From positions 81,669,123 through 81,733,122 of the forward strand of contig CM057825.1 of NCBI GenBank assembly GCA_030068075.1: DNA of 64,000 bases, in the 5' to 3' direction. Shown here piece after piece: positions 11,453 to 22,518 of the stretch. The DNA comes from Paguma larvata. Lineage: Eukaryota; Chordata; Mammalia; Carnivora; Viverridae. Below the pieces are notes generated by a model. The model was not told where the DNA came from, searched no databases, and saw only the letters and a list, made by a program, of their open reading frames with translations. The position numbers were made by a program, and so were the translations under genes. Positions within the stretch are counted from its first letter, which is position 1, and each line of letters starts with the position of its first letter.

Positions 11453-11825
11453 AGATATAATTGACGAGAGTAATTATTTTTTAAACTTTGGTGCCAAATG
11501 TTTCTATAGATTCAAACTCTAGGTAACATACATAATGTAAAATTTCCAAAAAATAATTTGAGTGTTTATGAAAACACATGGTCAAATCTGTCTAGAGGCT
11601 CCAGGAATATATCCTCACGTAATTTTTCTTTAAGATGAAAAAAAAATTCAAAACTAGAGTCCCCTACATTAAAACACTACTGCTGACCCAGTGCCCCTTC
11701 TGTTGTTATTTCATTCGCTGCCCTTTATGCAGCTGAACTAGATTGTATCCTTAATGAGAGATTGGTGACACTCTAATAGGGTGGCTCAGCATCTATATCA
11801 TGTAACATAATATGTCTAAAATAAT

Positions 11826-12049
11826 AGGTGATATTTAGCAAGTTCTGATTGGCAGAGTGACACAATTCTGATACAACATATATCATTTAATCCATACAAT
11901 GAGAACTTTGAACTAGATAATATTTTACAGATAAAATCCTAAATAGAGATTCATAGAGATTGAGTAATTGGCAGAAGCTCTTATAACCATTGAATGAGGT
12001 GGCAGTATCTATCCCAATCTTATTGAAACTGTGGTCTTGTCTTTAACCA
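11826..12049 (-). repeat. MIR SINE fragment
   Basis: Diverged reverse complement of MIR: 'atatcatttaatccatacaatgag', 'taatattttacagataaaatcctaaatagagattcatagagattgagtaattggcagaagctcttataacc', then 'tggcagtatctatccc'. The element order is right although identity is low. Confidence 0.55.
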
Positions 12050-12164
12050 TATTTCTTTTATCCTTAAGATTATTGTTTTCTATGGATACTTTTTCTTCAG
12101 GGACCTCTAAATATCAGTAGGTTATTTTCTCAGCAGCTATTTGATTATTCAATAGGATTTCAGT

Positions 12165-12375
12165 AGTAGTAATAACAATATTAATATTGCTAGTACTTAT
12201 TAAGCATTGTTTGTCATCCAATAGTTTTATGTAATTTTTAACAGTCGTTCCCTGTGGTAAGCATTATTATTCTAACGTTATGCTTTGGGAAAATGAAATT
12301 CAAATGAATATCCAGAGTTGCCCACTTAATGACCAGATCCGTCTGACCCCTCTGCCCACATTTACCTCAACCACG
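12165..12375 (-). repeat. MIR SINE fragment
   Basis: 'ctagtacttattaagcattgtttgtcatccaatagttttatgta' followed by 'ggtaagcattattattctaacgttatgctttgggaaaatgaaattcaaatg' and 'gttgcccacttaatgaccag' has the layout of a reverse-complement MIR. Confidence 0.5.
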
Positions 12376-12411
12376 AGAACTGCCCCTGCTGAACATTTAT
12401 GAACATCCATT

Positions 12412-12643
12412 TTTTTTTTAATTTTTAAATGCTTATTTATTTTTGAGAGGGAGAGAAAGAGAGAGAGAGAGAGCACTAGCAGAGGAAGTGGTAGAGAGAA
12501 AGGAAGACACAGAATCTGAAGTAGGCTCCAGGCTCCAAGCTGTCAGCACAGAGCCCAGTGTGAGGCTTCAACTCATGAACTACAAGTTCATGACCTAAGC
12601 CAAAGTCAGACACTTAACTGACTAAGTTGCCCAGGCACTCCAA
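12412..12643 (-). mobile_element. CAN-SINE with target-site duplication
   Basis: T-rich start at 12412 (A-tail complement), GA-rich block, then the head complement ending about 12641. The flanks GAACATCCATT (12401-12411) and GAACATTCATT (12644-12654) form an 11-bp TSD with one difference, so both ends are fixed. It is moderately diverged. Confidence 0.92.
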
Positions 12644-13025
12644 GAACATTCATTTCCAAGGTAAACTATTAGGATGAATTTCAAAAGACTCTCCTTCCCT
12701 AGATCCCAGAAGCATTCTCTAATTTTTGTCCCTGTCCTTGGGATGGGACTTAGGGGATTCTTGCTAATTTCTTGACAATATTCCTGCTCCCCTCATTGAA
12801 GTCATCTTCATGACTGCTGTGTCTGGCCAAACTACGTATGTAGACATGGATAGTCCTCTTGATATGATACAGGAACTAATGTCCTGTCTAGCTTTTCTCT
12901 ATGAGTTTTCTTGTGCTATTATTTACAGTTATTTCATATCTCCAATTTATACTATCATTACTTCTATATCTCCTCCTACTAAGAAGAACATTTTCTTATG
13001 TTGGGTCAGAAAACATTTTAATGTG

Positions 13026-13244
13026 GGGCACCTGGGCGGCTCAGTTGGTTAAGCACCCAACTCTTGGGATAGGCTCATGTCATGATCTCATGGTGTGTAA
13101 GTTTGAGCCCCATGTTGGGCTCCATGCTGATGGTGTGGAGGCTGCTTGGAATTCTCTCTCTCTCTCCCTCTCTTGCAGCCCCTCCCCTGCTTGCTCTCTC
13201 TCTCTCTCTCTCTAAATACACAAACTTAAAGAAAATTTAAAAAA
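13026..13244 (+). mobile_element. CAN-SINE with perfect 17-bp target-site duplication
   Basis: Head GGGCACCTGGGCGGCTCAG, B-box-like AGTTTGAGCCCC, CT-rich body with TCTC repeats at 13153-13213, and an A-tail. GAAAACATTTTAATGTG occurs exactly at 13009-13025 and 13245-13261. An exact TSD of this length implies a fairly recent L1-driven insertion. The open frame 12901-13215 crosses its 5' boundary and is accidental. Confidence 0.95.
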
Positions 13245-13489
13245 GAAAACATTTTAATGTGCACCAAAATGTGGTATTCACAGTCTATCTCAGAAGGTGG
13301 ATACATGGATATACATGGTACAACAAATACCACAAAGTTTTGAAGAATCTTTATGTTAAAGAATCTATATAAGCACACAACGCAAAAATATTTCAACTTT
13401 TCTGTCTAAATACTCTCGTAATGAAAAGCCTGAGAAAAAATATCTGCCTCCTATGAAGTTGCAGCTAATTTGTTTTTGTATTGCCATCC

Positions 13490-13612
13490 TCTCTCTGATA
13501 GATGTCCATGAGAGCAGGAAATCTTTGTCTCCTCTGCTCAGAGATATGTCCCAATGCCTAAAACAGCAGCTGGTGTATAGTAGCCTCTTAATAAATATTT
13601 CCTTAGTGAAAG
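13490..13612 (+). repeat. L2 LINE 3' end
   Basis: 'gatgtccatgagagcaggaaatctttgtc ... cccaatgcctaaaacagcagctggtgtatagtagcctcttaataaatattt' closely follows the L2 3' terminal consensus, including the final 'aataaatattt'. Confidence 0.75.
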
Positions 13613-14541
13613 AGTTTTAAAACTGCAGCAAAGACTTACTGGTTGGTGGTGGTTAGATGAGGTTTTTTTAAAGCTTTGTTATAGAACACTGCATATTGTG
13701 ATAAATGCCTCAGGGCAGGAGGGGAAAGAGTAAGGAGTATCCAAAGAGTCAAGATCCTTCAAATAGATCTGCTTTCTCTGCTCAAACAGGAATCTGAGGC
13801 TCAGTCTTAAAATTTTTTTTTTCCCTTTTGGGTTTCCCATAGGAAAAGTTTACAAAACAGAACCAATTCAATCCCATTCATAGGTAGAAATCACATTCAT
13901 AGGTAGAAACCTTCACACTTCCCATGTAGGAGAAATCCTCCATACCAGGAAGAAACACAGCACTATTTGGGTTTCCAATGGGAATGCAAATCTAAGAAAG
14001 ATATCTAAATGAAGCAGTTATTTATTTTTTTCTTCCAATAAATTATCCCATCTTCAGAGGTAATAATATTCCAACCTCAGGAAGATACAGCCTGTAAGTT
14101 GGGAATGACTTCTGGAGAATGTGCGACAGAGCAACTGCTCTTCTGGCTCCTCTAAGCCATGCTTCTGACAACCAGCAGAGAGAGAGATATAAGGTCACAT
14201 AAGTCACTTGTGTTCCAGAAGCTGCAAATAAGTGGGAAGAGAATTCTTGCATGGACATGTGGGAGGGGTGGTGGTATAAGTCTGCCTCTCCTCAGTGTTG
14301 CTTTCTTCAGGCATGTCAGCAATATTCCCAGAGGTATATGTAGGCAGGGCTCCCTCCAGTACCTTCAATATCACTATTGGTGTCTGTGTTGTCTATTGGC
14401 TAGACTACAGGCTAGACTCATTTTTAAATATATTATGGTGGAAATTTCCAAACACACAAAAAAAGAGGGATTGGCATTAAAAAATAATCTCATGGAGAAA
14501 AATTATTAACCCTATGTACAGACTAGTGTGTTAAAACTACA
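13613..14541. other. Unique sequence without an identified feature
   Basis: There is no recent transposon. The 116-codon open frame at 14159-14509 overlaps a shorter one in another frame at 14295-14480. It has no recognisable domain and I do not call it a gene. Confidence 0.4.
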
Positions 14542-14760
14542 GGGGCTCCTGGGTGGCTCAGTCGGTTGGGCGGCCGACTTCAGCTCAGGTCATGTTCTCG
14601 CGGTCTGTGAGTTCGAGCCCCGCGTCAGGCTCTGTGCTGACGGCTCAGAGCCTGGAGCCTGCTTCCGATTCTGTGTCTCCTTCTCTCTCTGCCCTTCCCC
14701 TGTTCATGCTGTGCCTCTATGTCTCTCAAAACTAAATAAACATTAAAAAAATTTTTTTTA
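14542..14760 (+). mobile_element. CAN-SINE, young GGCGGCCGAC head variant
   Basis: Near-consensus copy: GGGGCTCCTGGGTGGCTCAG head, GGTTGGGCGGCCGAC, B box GAGTTCGAGCCCCG, GACGGCTCAGAGCCTGGAGC block, CT-rich body and an AAATAAACATTAAAAAAA tail. Retained CpGs mark it as one of the youngest copies in the window. Flanks ACTACA/ACTATA hint at a TSD but are not convincing. Confidence 0.94.
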
Positions 14761-15385
14761 ACTATAATCTATAATCTCCATTTTATTAAAAATTAAATAA
14801 AACCAGTCACCTATTTTTATCACCTCTCTCCTCTGTAAAACTTGTACCACACTTCTTTTTTTGCACTCATTGAATTATTTTTCTTTAATCTACATGTTCA
14901 TCACCTTATGCTTTAAGCACTGGGATCTGTCCTTATAACCAATTTTATTTCTTCAAATATGTACTACCTCCTAATATATAATCTAAACCAATATCTGAAT
15001 TTCAAGCTCTTAAGCAAACAAGATTTTCTTCTTCACCTAGATTGAGTTCCTTACTACGTCATGAACACATTCATATCCATTTCTGCTCAGACTTTCAGTT
15101 ATGTAATTTCTCTAACATGAAAGTTTCTTCCATTCCCACCTTACATGTCCATATTCAAACAGTCATACAAAACCTGACCTTACTTCCATCTTGTCCAAGC
15201 AGGCATTCCTGATCATAGCTGACCTACTCCGAATTCCTAAGCACTTGTCTATGCCAAATGGGGTGGTATGTCACACTATAGCTTGTATTTGTCCCGATGT
15301 TTTGATATGTGATCACTTTATATTTTCTGTAAGAGCATCAGGTTAATGAGGTCAGGATACATGTCTTCTAAAGCTCCTACATCAT
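14761..15385. other. Sequence without a firm feature, possibly old repeat
   Basis: Pyrimidine-rich text such as 'caggcattcctgatcatagctgacc' near 15200-15225 faintly recalls L2, but the similarity is too weak to call. Confidence 0.3.
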
Positions 15386-15590
15386 TGAGTTCTAATTTTG
15401 GTTGCTCATCAGACTCACATGAGATCTTTATACAAAAAACAAACAAACAGAAAAACCAAAAACAAACAAACAAAAAACATTCCAATTATACTGTGTCAGA
15501 TATACAGAACCTGAGAATGTTTATATTTCATAGTCCTCCAGGTGATTCATTTATACCTATTCCAGTGTTGATTCATGAATCAATGTTTGG
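15386..15590 (+). mobile_element. MER5A-like hAT remnant
   Basis: 'gttctaattttggttgctcatcagactcacatgagatctttatac' and, after an A-rich tract, 'gtcctccaggtgattca' follow the two arms of a MER5A-type element ('cacatcagaatcacctggggagcttt' and 'ctccccaggtgattctaatg'). Confidence 0.5.
15432..15479. repeat. (CAAA)n A-rich tract
   Basis: Irregular CAAA/CAAAAA repeats lie within the MER5A-like element, possibly the remnant tail of an insertion whose body is not recognisable. Confidence 0.75.
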
Positions 15591-17464
15591 GATCTCTTGC
15601 TGCAGAGAATAATGGTCAGATAGAACATATTTAAAAAAACCTAATCTAGACATATTAATTGCTAAATTCATAGAATCTATGCTCAAGTATTAGGCATCTT
15701 TATAAGGTTACCTGAAAGTTCATAAAAAATAAAAAAAATGAAGCTGATTTTTTAAACTAGTGTAAAACATTCAAAATTCATCTATATTATAATTACCTAA
15801 TAATAATAATAATAATATTAATTCTTTGATGATACCTCAAAATAAGCCAACTATGAAACAGTCACTTTAAATACTTCTATTTAATGTGTCATGAGTGGAA
15901 ATCCATAGAAGACCCTGCTATTAACTTATCACAGAGAATTCAAACATCATGTCTAATTCAGTTCTAAAACTGAGTATATTATGGTTTTGTTCTGTTTGCT
16001 GTAATCTTGCTATCTAGGATAATGCTAGTTATAGCATTACTGTAAATAAATAGGTATCTTTAATGCAGAAAGAGAAGTAAAGACAGTCCTGTCCTTTGCT
16101 CCTTTGCTCATGACAAATCCCAATAGCAGAGTGACATTGCAAGATTATTGGATCACAATAACCAATGGATAGGATTATATATTCCAAAGAGCCACACAGT
16201 TCCAAGTTGCCCTCTTCTTTTCTTCCTTCCTTCATACTGCTGGTTAAGTAAATTGAGCAAGGTACTCTTGTTTGGGTTGTGGGACAGTAGATAAGTCATG
16301 ATCATGAGACCGTGGCCAGGCTAATAACAACATGAAAATATCTCTATCATTTTGCTCTCCTTTTTAAAAAAATATATACCCCTGGCAGCAGCTTCTCTTC
16401 AGGAGATTTGATTGGTAAAATGGAGTTTAAAGTTCTAGCATCATCCATCCCATTACTGTAAAATGCCATCTTAAACTTTTTATGTTCCTTCCCAACTTCT
16501 TGGGTTCGGTAAGAGGTGCTGTCTGTCTGATCTACCCATTCATGGCACCAGAATCTTAACTATGATAATCATGAAGTTGATGAATGAACAGATGAACTAT
16601 AAAGTCATGACAGTAGCTGTGATATGGAATTTTATCAGGTTGACGAAATGATACAGTTTAAAAAAATGGACCCTAAACCCTTAATCCCTTCCCTATCTAC
16701 CTACATACCGATCTATCCATTCATTTTATTCTGTTATGAATTTCTAACTCCTGTCACTAAAGATCTCTTGATGACTTATCTCAGAAGAAAGAGTATGTTA
16801 AGATACAATTTAAATGAACTTTTGTTTCATGCCATTCTATGGAATATGGGCTGCAAGGCCTGTTTCTTGTTTTAAGAACCTTATTAATAATTGCAGAAAC
16901 TGTCTTAGGCTTTGCTTATTCAGTTGCTCAAAGAATGATCTTTCATTACTAGGTCTTTAATAGATTGATTTCTATGCTACGTTTGCTTTCTTTTAATAGT
17001 CTCTGCAAAGTTGTGGCTTCCTCCATTACTAATGAAAGAAAATTGAGGAATGCTGTTTTGGCTCTCGGTCTCTTTTTCTTCCAGGACATATCACTGTTCT
17101 ATTTGCTACTCTATTCTCTTTGCCATTTATCAGAATTCTCCTCTGAGCTGTGGAAAGGGAGGACCATTTAAAAATTATTCTTTGGAAAGAATGTACTGCT
17201 GTTTGGGCATTGTCAGGACACTCTCCCTATAAAATGTTACAAATCTCATGGGCAGGAGCTTAAGAGAGCTCATGGATTTTATCACATCCAGTCTTGTGGA
17301 GTGTTCAGCAGATGCGTATTAAATGAATCAATGAATATATGAATGTGATGACTTGATAGGACACTGAGCATTTTGTTTCCATGTCTACAATAATATGTGA
17401 TTCAATAAGAAAATATTGATGTTCAAATTGTATATATTTAAGCAGTGCCTTAATTAAAAAAAAA
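15591..17464. other. Unique sequence without an identified feature
   Basis: There is a short (TAA)n run near 15798-15815. Small open frames at 16624-16875, 16965-17171 and 16029-16235 (minus) have no recognisable product. I see no recent transposon. Confidence 0.4.
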
Positions 17465-17692
17465 GTGCCTGGGTGACTCAGTTAGTCACCTGATTTTGGC
17501 TCAGGTCATAATCTCACAGTCTTGAGATTGAGCCGCCCCCCGCCCCCGTCCCCACTCCTGTCAGTCTCAGGTCTCTGTACTAGGTTTGGCACCTGCTTGG
17601 GGTTCTCTCCCCCGACCCCTTCCCCACCTGCTCTCTCCCTCTCGGGCACTGTCTCTCTCTAAAATATGAAAACACAAACAAAAATAAAAAAA
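17465..17692 (+). mobile_element. CAN-SINE, first of a head-to-tail pair
   Basis: Head GTGCCTGGGTGACTCAG with a diverged B box, then a C-rich expansion (17534-17556) not typical of the family, CT-rich body and an A-rich tail at 17669-17691. The tail passes directly into the next SINE. Confidence 0.85.
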
Positions 17693-17908
17693 GGAGGTAC
17701 CTGAGTTGCTCAATTGGTTAAGCATCCAACTTAAGCTCAGGTCATGATCTCCCAGGTGGAGGTTTCGAGTCCCGTGTTCGGGCTCTGTGCTGACAGCTCA
17801 GAACCTGGATCCTGCTTCAGATTCTGTGTTTCCCTCTGTCTGCCCCTTCCCTACTCATGCTCTGTCTTCCTCTCTCAAAAATAAACATTAAAAAAAAAAC
17901 CTAAAACA
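17693..17908 (+). mobile_element. CAN-SINE, second of a head-to-tail pair
   Basis: Head GGAGGTACCTGAGTTGCTCA starts in the A-tail of the preceding copy. It is closer to the family consensus (GGGCTCTGTGCTGACAGCTC is intact) and ends in an A-rich (AAAAC)n tail. The simplest reading is insertion of a younger SINE into the A-rich tail of an older one. Confidence 0.87.
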
Positions 17909-19814
17909 AAACAAAACATAAAATTCCACATACAGACTTGTTTAGCAGTCCTAGTAAGTCATTTGTATAGCTAAGATTTTAGTGTCTGTTTCATCTCTTT
18001 TTTATAAATTTGACCCTAGGATACTACAGAAAAAAGACTGTTCAAAGTTATTTTTTATTGCCAGTATGCATTAATTCAAGAAAATGTGGAATAATAACAT
18101 GATTTAAGAAATATGGCTTAATTTATAATCATTTACATTTTATTTTATTTGTATTATAATATAAACCATATTATTAATGACGTTACTCTAAACATCCCTC
18201 AGATGAGACTAATTTTAGTAGTTAAGGCTAAATCATTTTTTAATTGATACTTAAAGCTCAGAGGGAAATGAAGAAATGACAAAAACCTATTGTGTACCTT
18301 TACCCACTGATAATCTCTGATAACATTTGGTGCATATGTTCTAGAAATTTCCTTTTTCCAATTTAAGCTACATTTTGATATTTCTGCCTTTCATATCAAA
18401 AGAAGAAATATAATAACATTAGCATTACATGAAGACACAGTTCAACAAGGGGTCAGGTTCCTGTTGTCTATCAATGCCTTAGCTTTCCTCTATGGTTGCA
18501 GTCTCTAATAATTTTTAAGTTTTGGTCAAAGATTAATTTTGGGCATATATCCACTAAGAATCACAAAATGTGAGAATCAGAATAAACTTTACAAGTCCCT
18601 TCTACTAATATCTCATATAGAGGATAACTGAGGGTCAGAGAAATGAATTGATTCGTGCAATGTGGCAACTAGTTGTTTACAAAGTTGAGAATAGACTATA
18701 TCATAAATGATTTTGATCTTATGATTGTCTTACGATACAATTGGATTAAAAATAATTGTTAAAAATCCCTCATGTTTAATTTTTATTTGGTAGAAATGTG
18801 TCATTTACTGCAACATCAATGAAACTTCTGTGAATATACAGAGTCAAAAGAGAAATAAATATAATGAATTTTTTCTTATGAAGTACAATTAAATGTTACA
18901 TTAAAGAAAGATTACTATTGTTAGCTAATTTTGCAACTATATAGGCCAAAGAAATCTATAACAACAGAACTTTGAAGCATGAGTGATGTAGAAGAGTTAT
19001 GGATATTAATTCAGTCTTTCCATGTGGTGTTCAGTGAAATATTAAGCTTTAGAGTCTGTGTGGGAGTGTATCTAAATATAGGTGTTACTTTGCATTTTTA
19101 CTCTGCAGTTTCTCAGACATAGTCATGGCGGGGAGGGAAAAAAAAATGCCTGCCATATAGGCATGATTCCCGATAGGAGGCTGAGAGGTCATTTCTTCAC
19201 AGCCAAAGCACAGTGTAACTAAAGTCAAGACTTCTGATTTTGTCTTCCTGGATCTCCTTTCGTGCTCTGGATTCTTCGGGGTGACTTCAAAACCAAATTT
19301 TTTCCAGAGATGCTGACTTCCATGAAAAATTCGTGCACAGGCTGTAACTAGTTTAACTTCAAATTACAATTGCTCTATTTTCTGGCAGCTCTTTCAACAA
19401 GCTGGGGTGCTGAGGAGGTAATGGAGATCAAAAGTTCTATATTAGAAATTGGAAACCCTTGAGCCAAGTATTCAGACTTGACCCAAGAGTATGTTTTTTG
19501 GACAGGCATACTGTCTTAAAGTTTTAATTTTTTAATGTTTTCCTGAAGATCTATGTATTCTTTAGTTTATTATTCCTCATTATCTTTCACAAACCAGCTT
19601 CACACATTGATTTTATTTGCCTGCTATAACCCCTGCTTAAATGACCATGCCTACTCAATGTATTATATCACAGAACCATATAATCTCAGATATGGGGAAA
19701 ACTTCATCATCCGGAGTAAACTCTTGTTTTTTTAAATTAAGAAATGAATCCAGGGAGGTGAGCTGATTTATAGAAGATGAAACATAAGTAAAAAAAAAAG
19801 GTAGTGTTTATAGT
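17909..19814. other. Mostly unique sequence
   Basis: Two short stretches (18560-18690 and 19655-19775) contain an old mammalian repeat motif resembling 'gaggaaactgagg(c)ccagagaggtga', but are too decayed to name. No gene-like frame is present. Confidence 0.35.
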
Positions 19815-19990
19815 GAACCTAAAATGCCAGGTAGTGAGCTGGACACTTAAACTTGCATCATCACATTTAATTCTGATACTTATAGATGAAAAAAATAATA
19901 TTTTTATTCACATACTTAAGGGAAAAACAAATCAGACTTGAGAGTCAAATATTGGTCAGCTTGACTCAAAGCACCTAGTCTTCCAAACAG
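19815..19990 (-). repeat. MIR SINE fragment
   Basis: 'gccaggtagtgagctggacacttaaacttgcatcatcacatttaattctgatacttatag' is the reverse complement of the MIR 3' half in diverged form. Confidence 0.55.
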
Positions 19991-20106
19991 AACCACATTT
20001 CTATTCCTCTGTCACTGAAATCTCAACTATGTAATATTGCTAATCAGTTAGGCAATTGATTTGGGATAAATGATTATGCTTTTCATGTTAGAAATGCTCC
20101 CATCTG

Positions 20107-20300
20107 AGGGGCACCTGGGTGGCTCAGTCAGTTGAGTGTCTGGCTCTTGATTTTGACTCAGGTCATGATCCTAGGGTTGTGAAATCAAGCCCCATGTTGG
20201 GCTCTGTGCTGTACTTGAAGCCTTCTTAAGATTCTCTCTCCCTCTGCCTCCTCCCTCCCTTGCATGCTCTTTCTAAATACAATACAATACAATACAACAC
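20107..20300 (+). mobile_element. CAN-SINE with pentanucleotide tail
   Basis: Head GGGGCACCTGGGTGGCTCAG. The internal 'tcttgattttgactcaggtcatgatcctagggttgtg' resembles an older carnivore-wide subfamily more than SINEC_Fc. The body is CT-rich and the tail has become (AATAC)n. Confidence 0.9.
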
Positions 20301-20305
20301 AATAC
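20275..20305. repeat. (AATAC)n microsatellite at a SINE tail
   Basis: About six AATAC units, one altered to AACAC, replace the A-tail of the SINE. Confidence 0.85.
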
Positions 20306-20362
20306 GCACCAATCTGGTAAACTTGCCACATTTTTGCCTTGGGAATTTTTGCTTAAAATGTA

Positions 20363-20551
20363 GGGGTGCCTGAGTGGCTCAGTCGATTAAGCATCCAACT
20401 CTTGGTTTCGTCTCAGGTTCGTGAGTTTAAGCCCTGCATCAGGCTCTGCACTGACAGTGTGGAGCCTGCTTGGGATTCTCTGTCTCCTTTTCTTTCTGCC
20501 CCTTCCCAACTTACTCTTTGTCTCTCTCAAAATAATAAAAACTATTTTTTT
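20363..20551 (+). mobile_element. CAN-SINE with small internal deletion
   Basis: Head GGTGCCTGAGTGGCTCAG. The text runs CTCAGG to TTCGTGAGTTTAAGCCC, missing the usual 'catgatctcacgg' between the head and the B box. The flanks TAAAATGTA (20354-20362) and TAAAATGTG (20551-20559) are a probable TSD. Confidence 0.88.
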
Positions 20552-21599
20552 AAAATGTGGGAACATTCCAGAAAGAATCCCAAACTGAACTGTATCTGAT
20601 GCCCTGTGTTCTTATCCCATCTTAAATATGACATCTAAAAGTAATAGAGATAAAATGGCTCATATGTCCTTTCTCCATGTAATTTATTAATTCGTGGATT
20701 CAGTACAAAATCATATGGTCCCATGAGACATTCTTCATTTCCTCATCTTCCTGACCATCTTAGCGCATCTGGCTTCTCAGTGCACTTAAGTACTTGTTGT
20801 CCTAAGCTAAGTCATTACTAACTCACACCAGTGACAATTTATACTTACACAAGTTTCTCAACATTCATACAGAACTATAACAATTATGACATTTTTTTTT
20901 TTACCTACACTTCACACCATTTAATGACATATGGCATACCACAGAAAAAAGAAGGCACATGTAAAGACCTGCATCTCTGTGGATCTGTCTATATCAGGAA
21001 GTTGTCAGGCAGAATGCATAGCAAATGATTTGTTAAATGTAAAACAAAAATGAAAGTCTACAAACCAGTCATACCAGTCACCTTCTTAAATATTGAAATT
21101 CCCCTGGAAGATAGGTCTAGAACGCTCATTGGAATCACTTATGAGTCATATTTATTATTTAGTACAATGGAGGAAAAACTTATTAATGATACTGGGTTTG
21201 GAATATATCCAGACAAAAGTGATGCTAGTGGGATTAGACTTGTGAAAGATGTATTAATGGGAAATGAATTGGTCACAGAGCCACATACAGGAGGTGTATT
21301 ATGAGGGTCTCAGGAGTGGATCCACCTGGATCACGATACTCTATGCAAAAAGAGAACAGATCATCCTGGGTCACAGTTCATAAATATACAAAGAGGTTTA
21401 TTTTTTTTTAAATAAAAAGCCCTGGCAGACTTGTTAGATTAAATATAAAATGAGAACTCTTGCCTGCTACTACTGAACATTCATAAATCCTTTTGGCAAT
21501 GGGAGCCTCATGTCTTTTCAGCTACATAGACACTCGGAGAAGAGGGATGCTTGTTCACGAATACACATAACTATTCTGACATGTCATTTACTTCATGTA

Positions 21600-22125
21600 C
21601 AGAAATCCCCCTTTATCCACAGAAAGTGTGTCTCAAGGTGCCCAGTACATGCCTGAAACTACCATACTACCTATTTGTGCTGGTTTCCCTACCCATACAT
21701 ACCTATGAGAAGTTTATTTTATACCTTAGGCAAAGTAAAAGATTAACAACACTAACAGAATAAAATAGTTGTAACAATATACTATAATAGTTATGTGAAT
21801 GTGGTCTCTCAAAATATCTTAGTGTACTATAGTATTATCTTTATGATAATATAGAAATAAGTAGTATATAAAAACAGTACTATATTGTGATATCACACAA
21901 TAGTATGAGATAGTATTATACTCAACCTTTGTCATATGGCGATGTGAGATGGTAAAATGCCTGTGATGAGATGAAGCATGTGCCTGACGTAAGTACTGGG
22001 ACGTAAGGTTAGGTTAGTCTTAACCTCTGGCAGTATGTCAAGAGGATCCTCTACTTTCAGAGTGTGGTGGACCACAGGTAACTGAAACCGCAGGAAGTGA
22101 AACTGTGGATAAGGAGTCTACTCTG
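21600..22125. mobile_element. Tigger-like (pogo/mariner) non-autonomous DNA transposon
   Basis: The ends form a terminal inverted repeat: 21600-21626 (CAGAAATCCCCC... then TTTATCCACAG) matches the reverse complement of 22099-22125 (GAAACTGTGGATAAGGA... ACTCTG). The interior has the expected 'gcctgaaact', 'gttatgtgaatgtggtctctcaaaatatctta', 'gatgtgagatg' and 'ggtaactgaaaccgc' sections. A TA precedes the left end, as expected for pogo target sites; on the right a TA lies four bases away. There is no transposase frame; it is a dead, old element. Confidence 0.75.
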
Positions 22126-22316
22126 GTGTATATATATTTAAAACTTAGGCGTACATAAAACTTTTGTATACAAAGAATTGTGATTTTAGTGCAAAGAGTT
22201 CTGGAGTATGTAATTTTGCAGTATAAATGACCATATGCACGTGTAGGTGCACAAATGCACATGCACACACGCCCCCTAACTGATCTAACTGCTTTGTGAA
22301 CTGAGACTTTTTAATA

Positions 22317-22518
22317 ACTTTTTTAATGCTTTTTCATTTTTTGAGAGAGAGCGCGAGTTGGGGAGAGGTAGAGAGAGAGGGAGACACAGAATCTGAAACA
22401 GGCTACAGGCTCTGAGCAGTTAGCATAGAGGACAATGTGGAGCTCGAACTCATGAACCGTGAGATCATGACCTGAGCCAAAGTCAAACACTTAACTAACT
22501 GAGCTGCCCAGGCACCCC
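22317..22518 (-). mobile_element. CAN-SINE
   Basis: GA-rich block at 22340-22382 and head complement GCTGCCCAGGCACCCC ending at 22518. Flanks TGAGACTTTTTAAT (22302-22315) and TGAGACGTTTAATG (22524-22537) are a probable diverged TSD, with a few extra bases at the head side. Confidence 0.9.

Noticed and set aside
14528..14746. Recurrent open frame inside SINE copies (also at 5681-5974, 7978-8256, 28496-28747, 34697-34885, 36475-36663 and others) giving similar peptides
   Set aside because: The frame is a by-product of SINE sequence similarity and low stop density in the CT-rich body. It occurs in both orientations relative to the window, with no start context, promoter or conservation as protein.
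21050..21304. 84-codon open frame with balanced amino-acid composition, considered as a possible exon or processed pseudogene
   Set aside because: I recognise no protein family, and I could not support flanking splice signals or a poly(A) tail.
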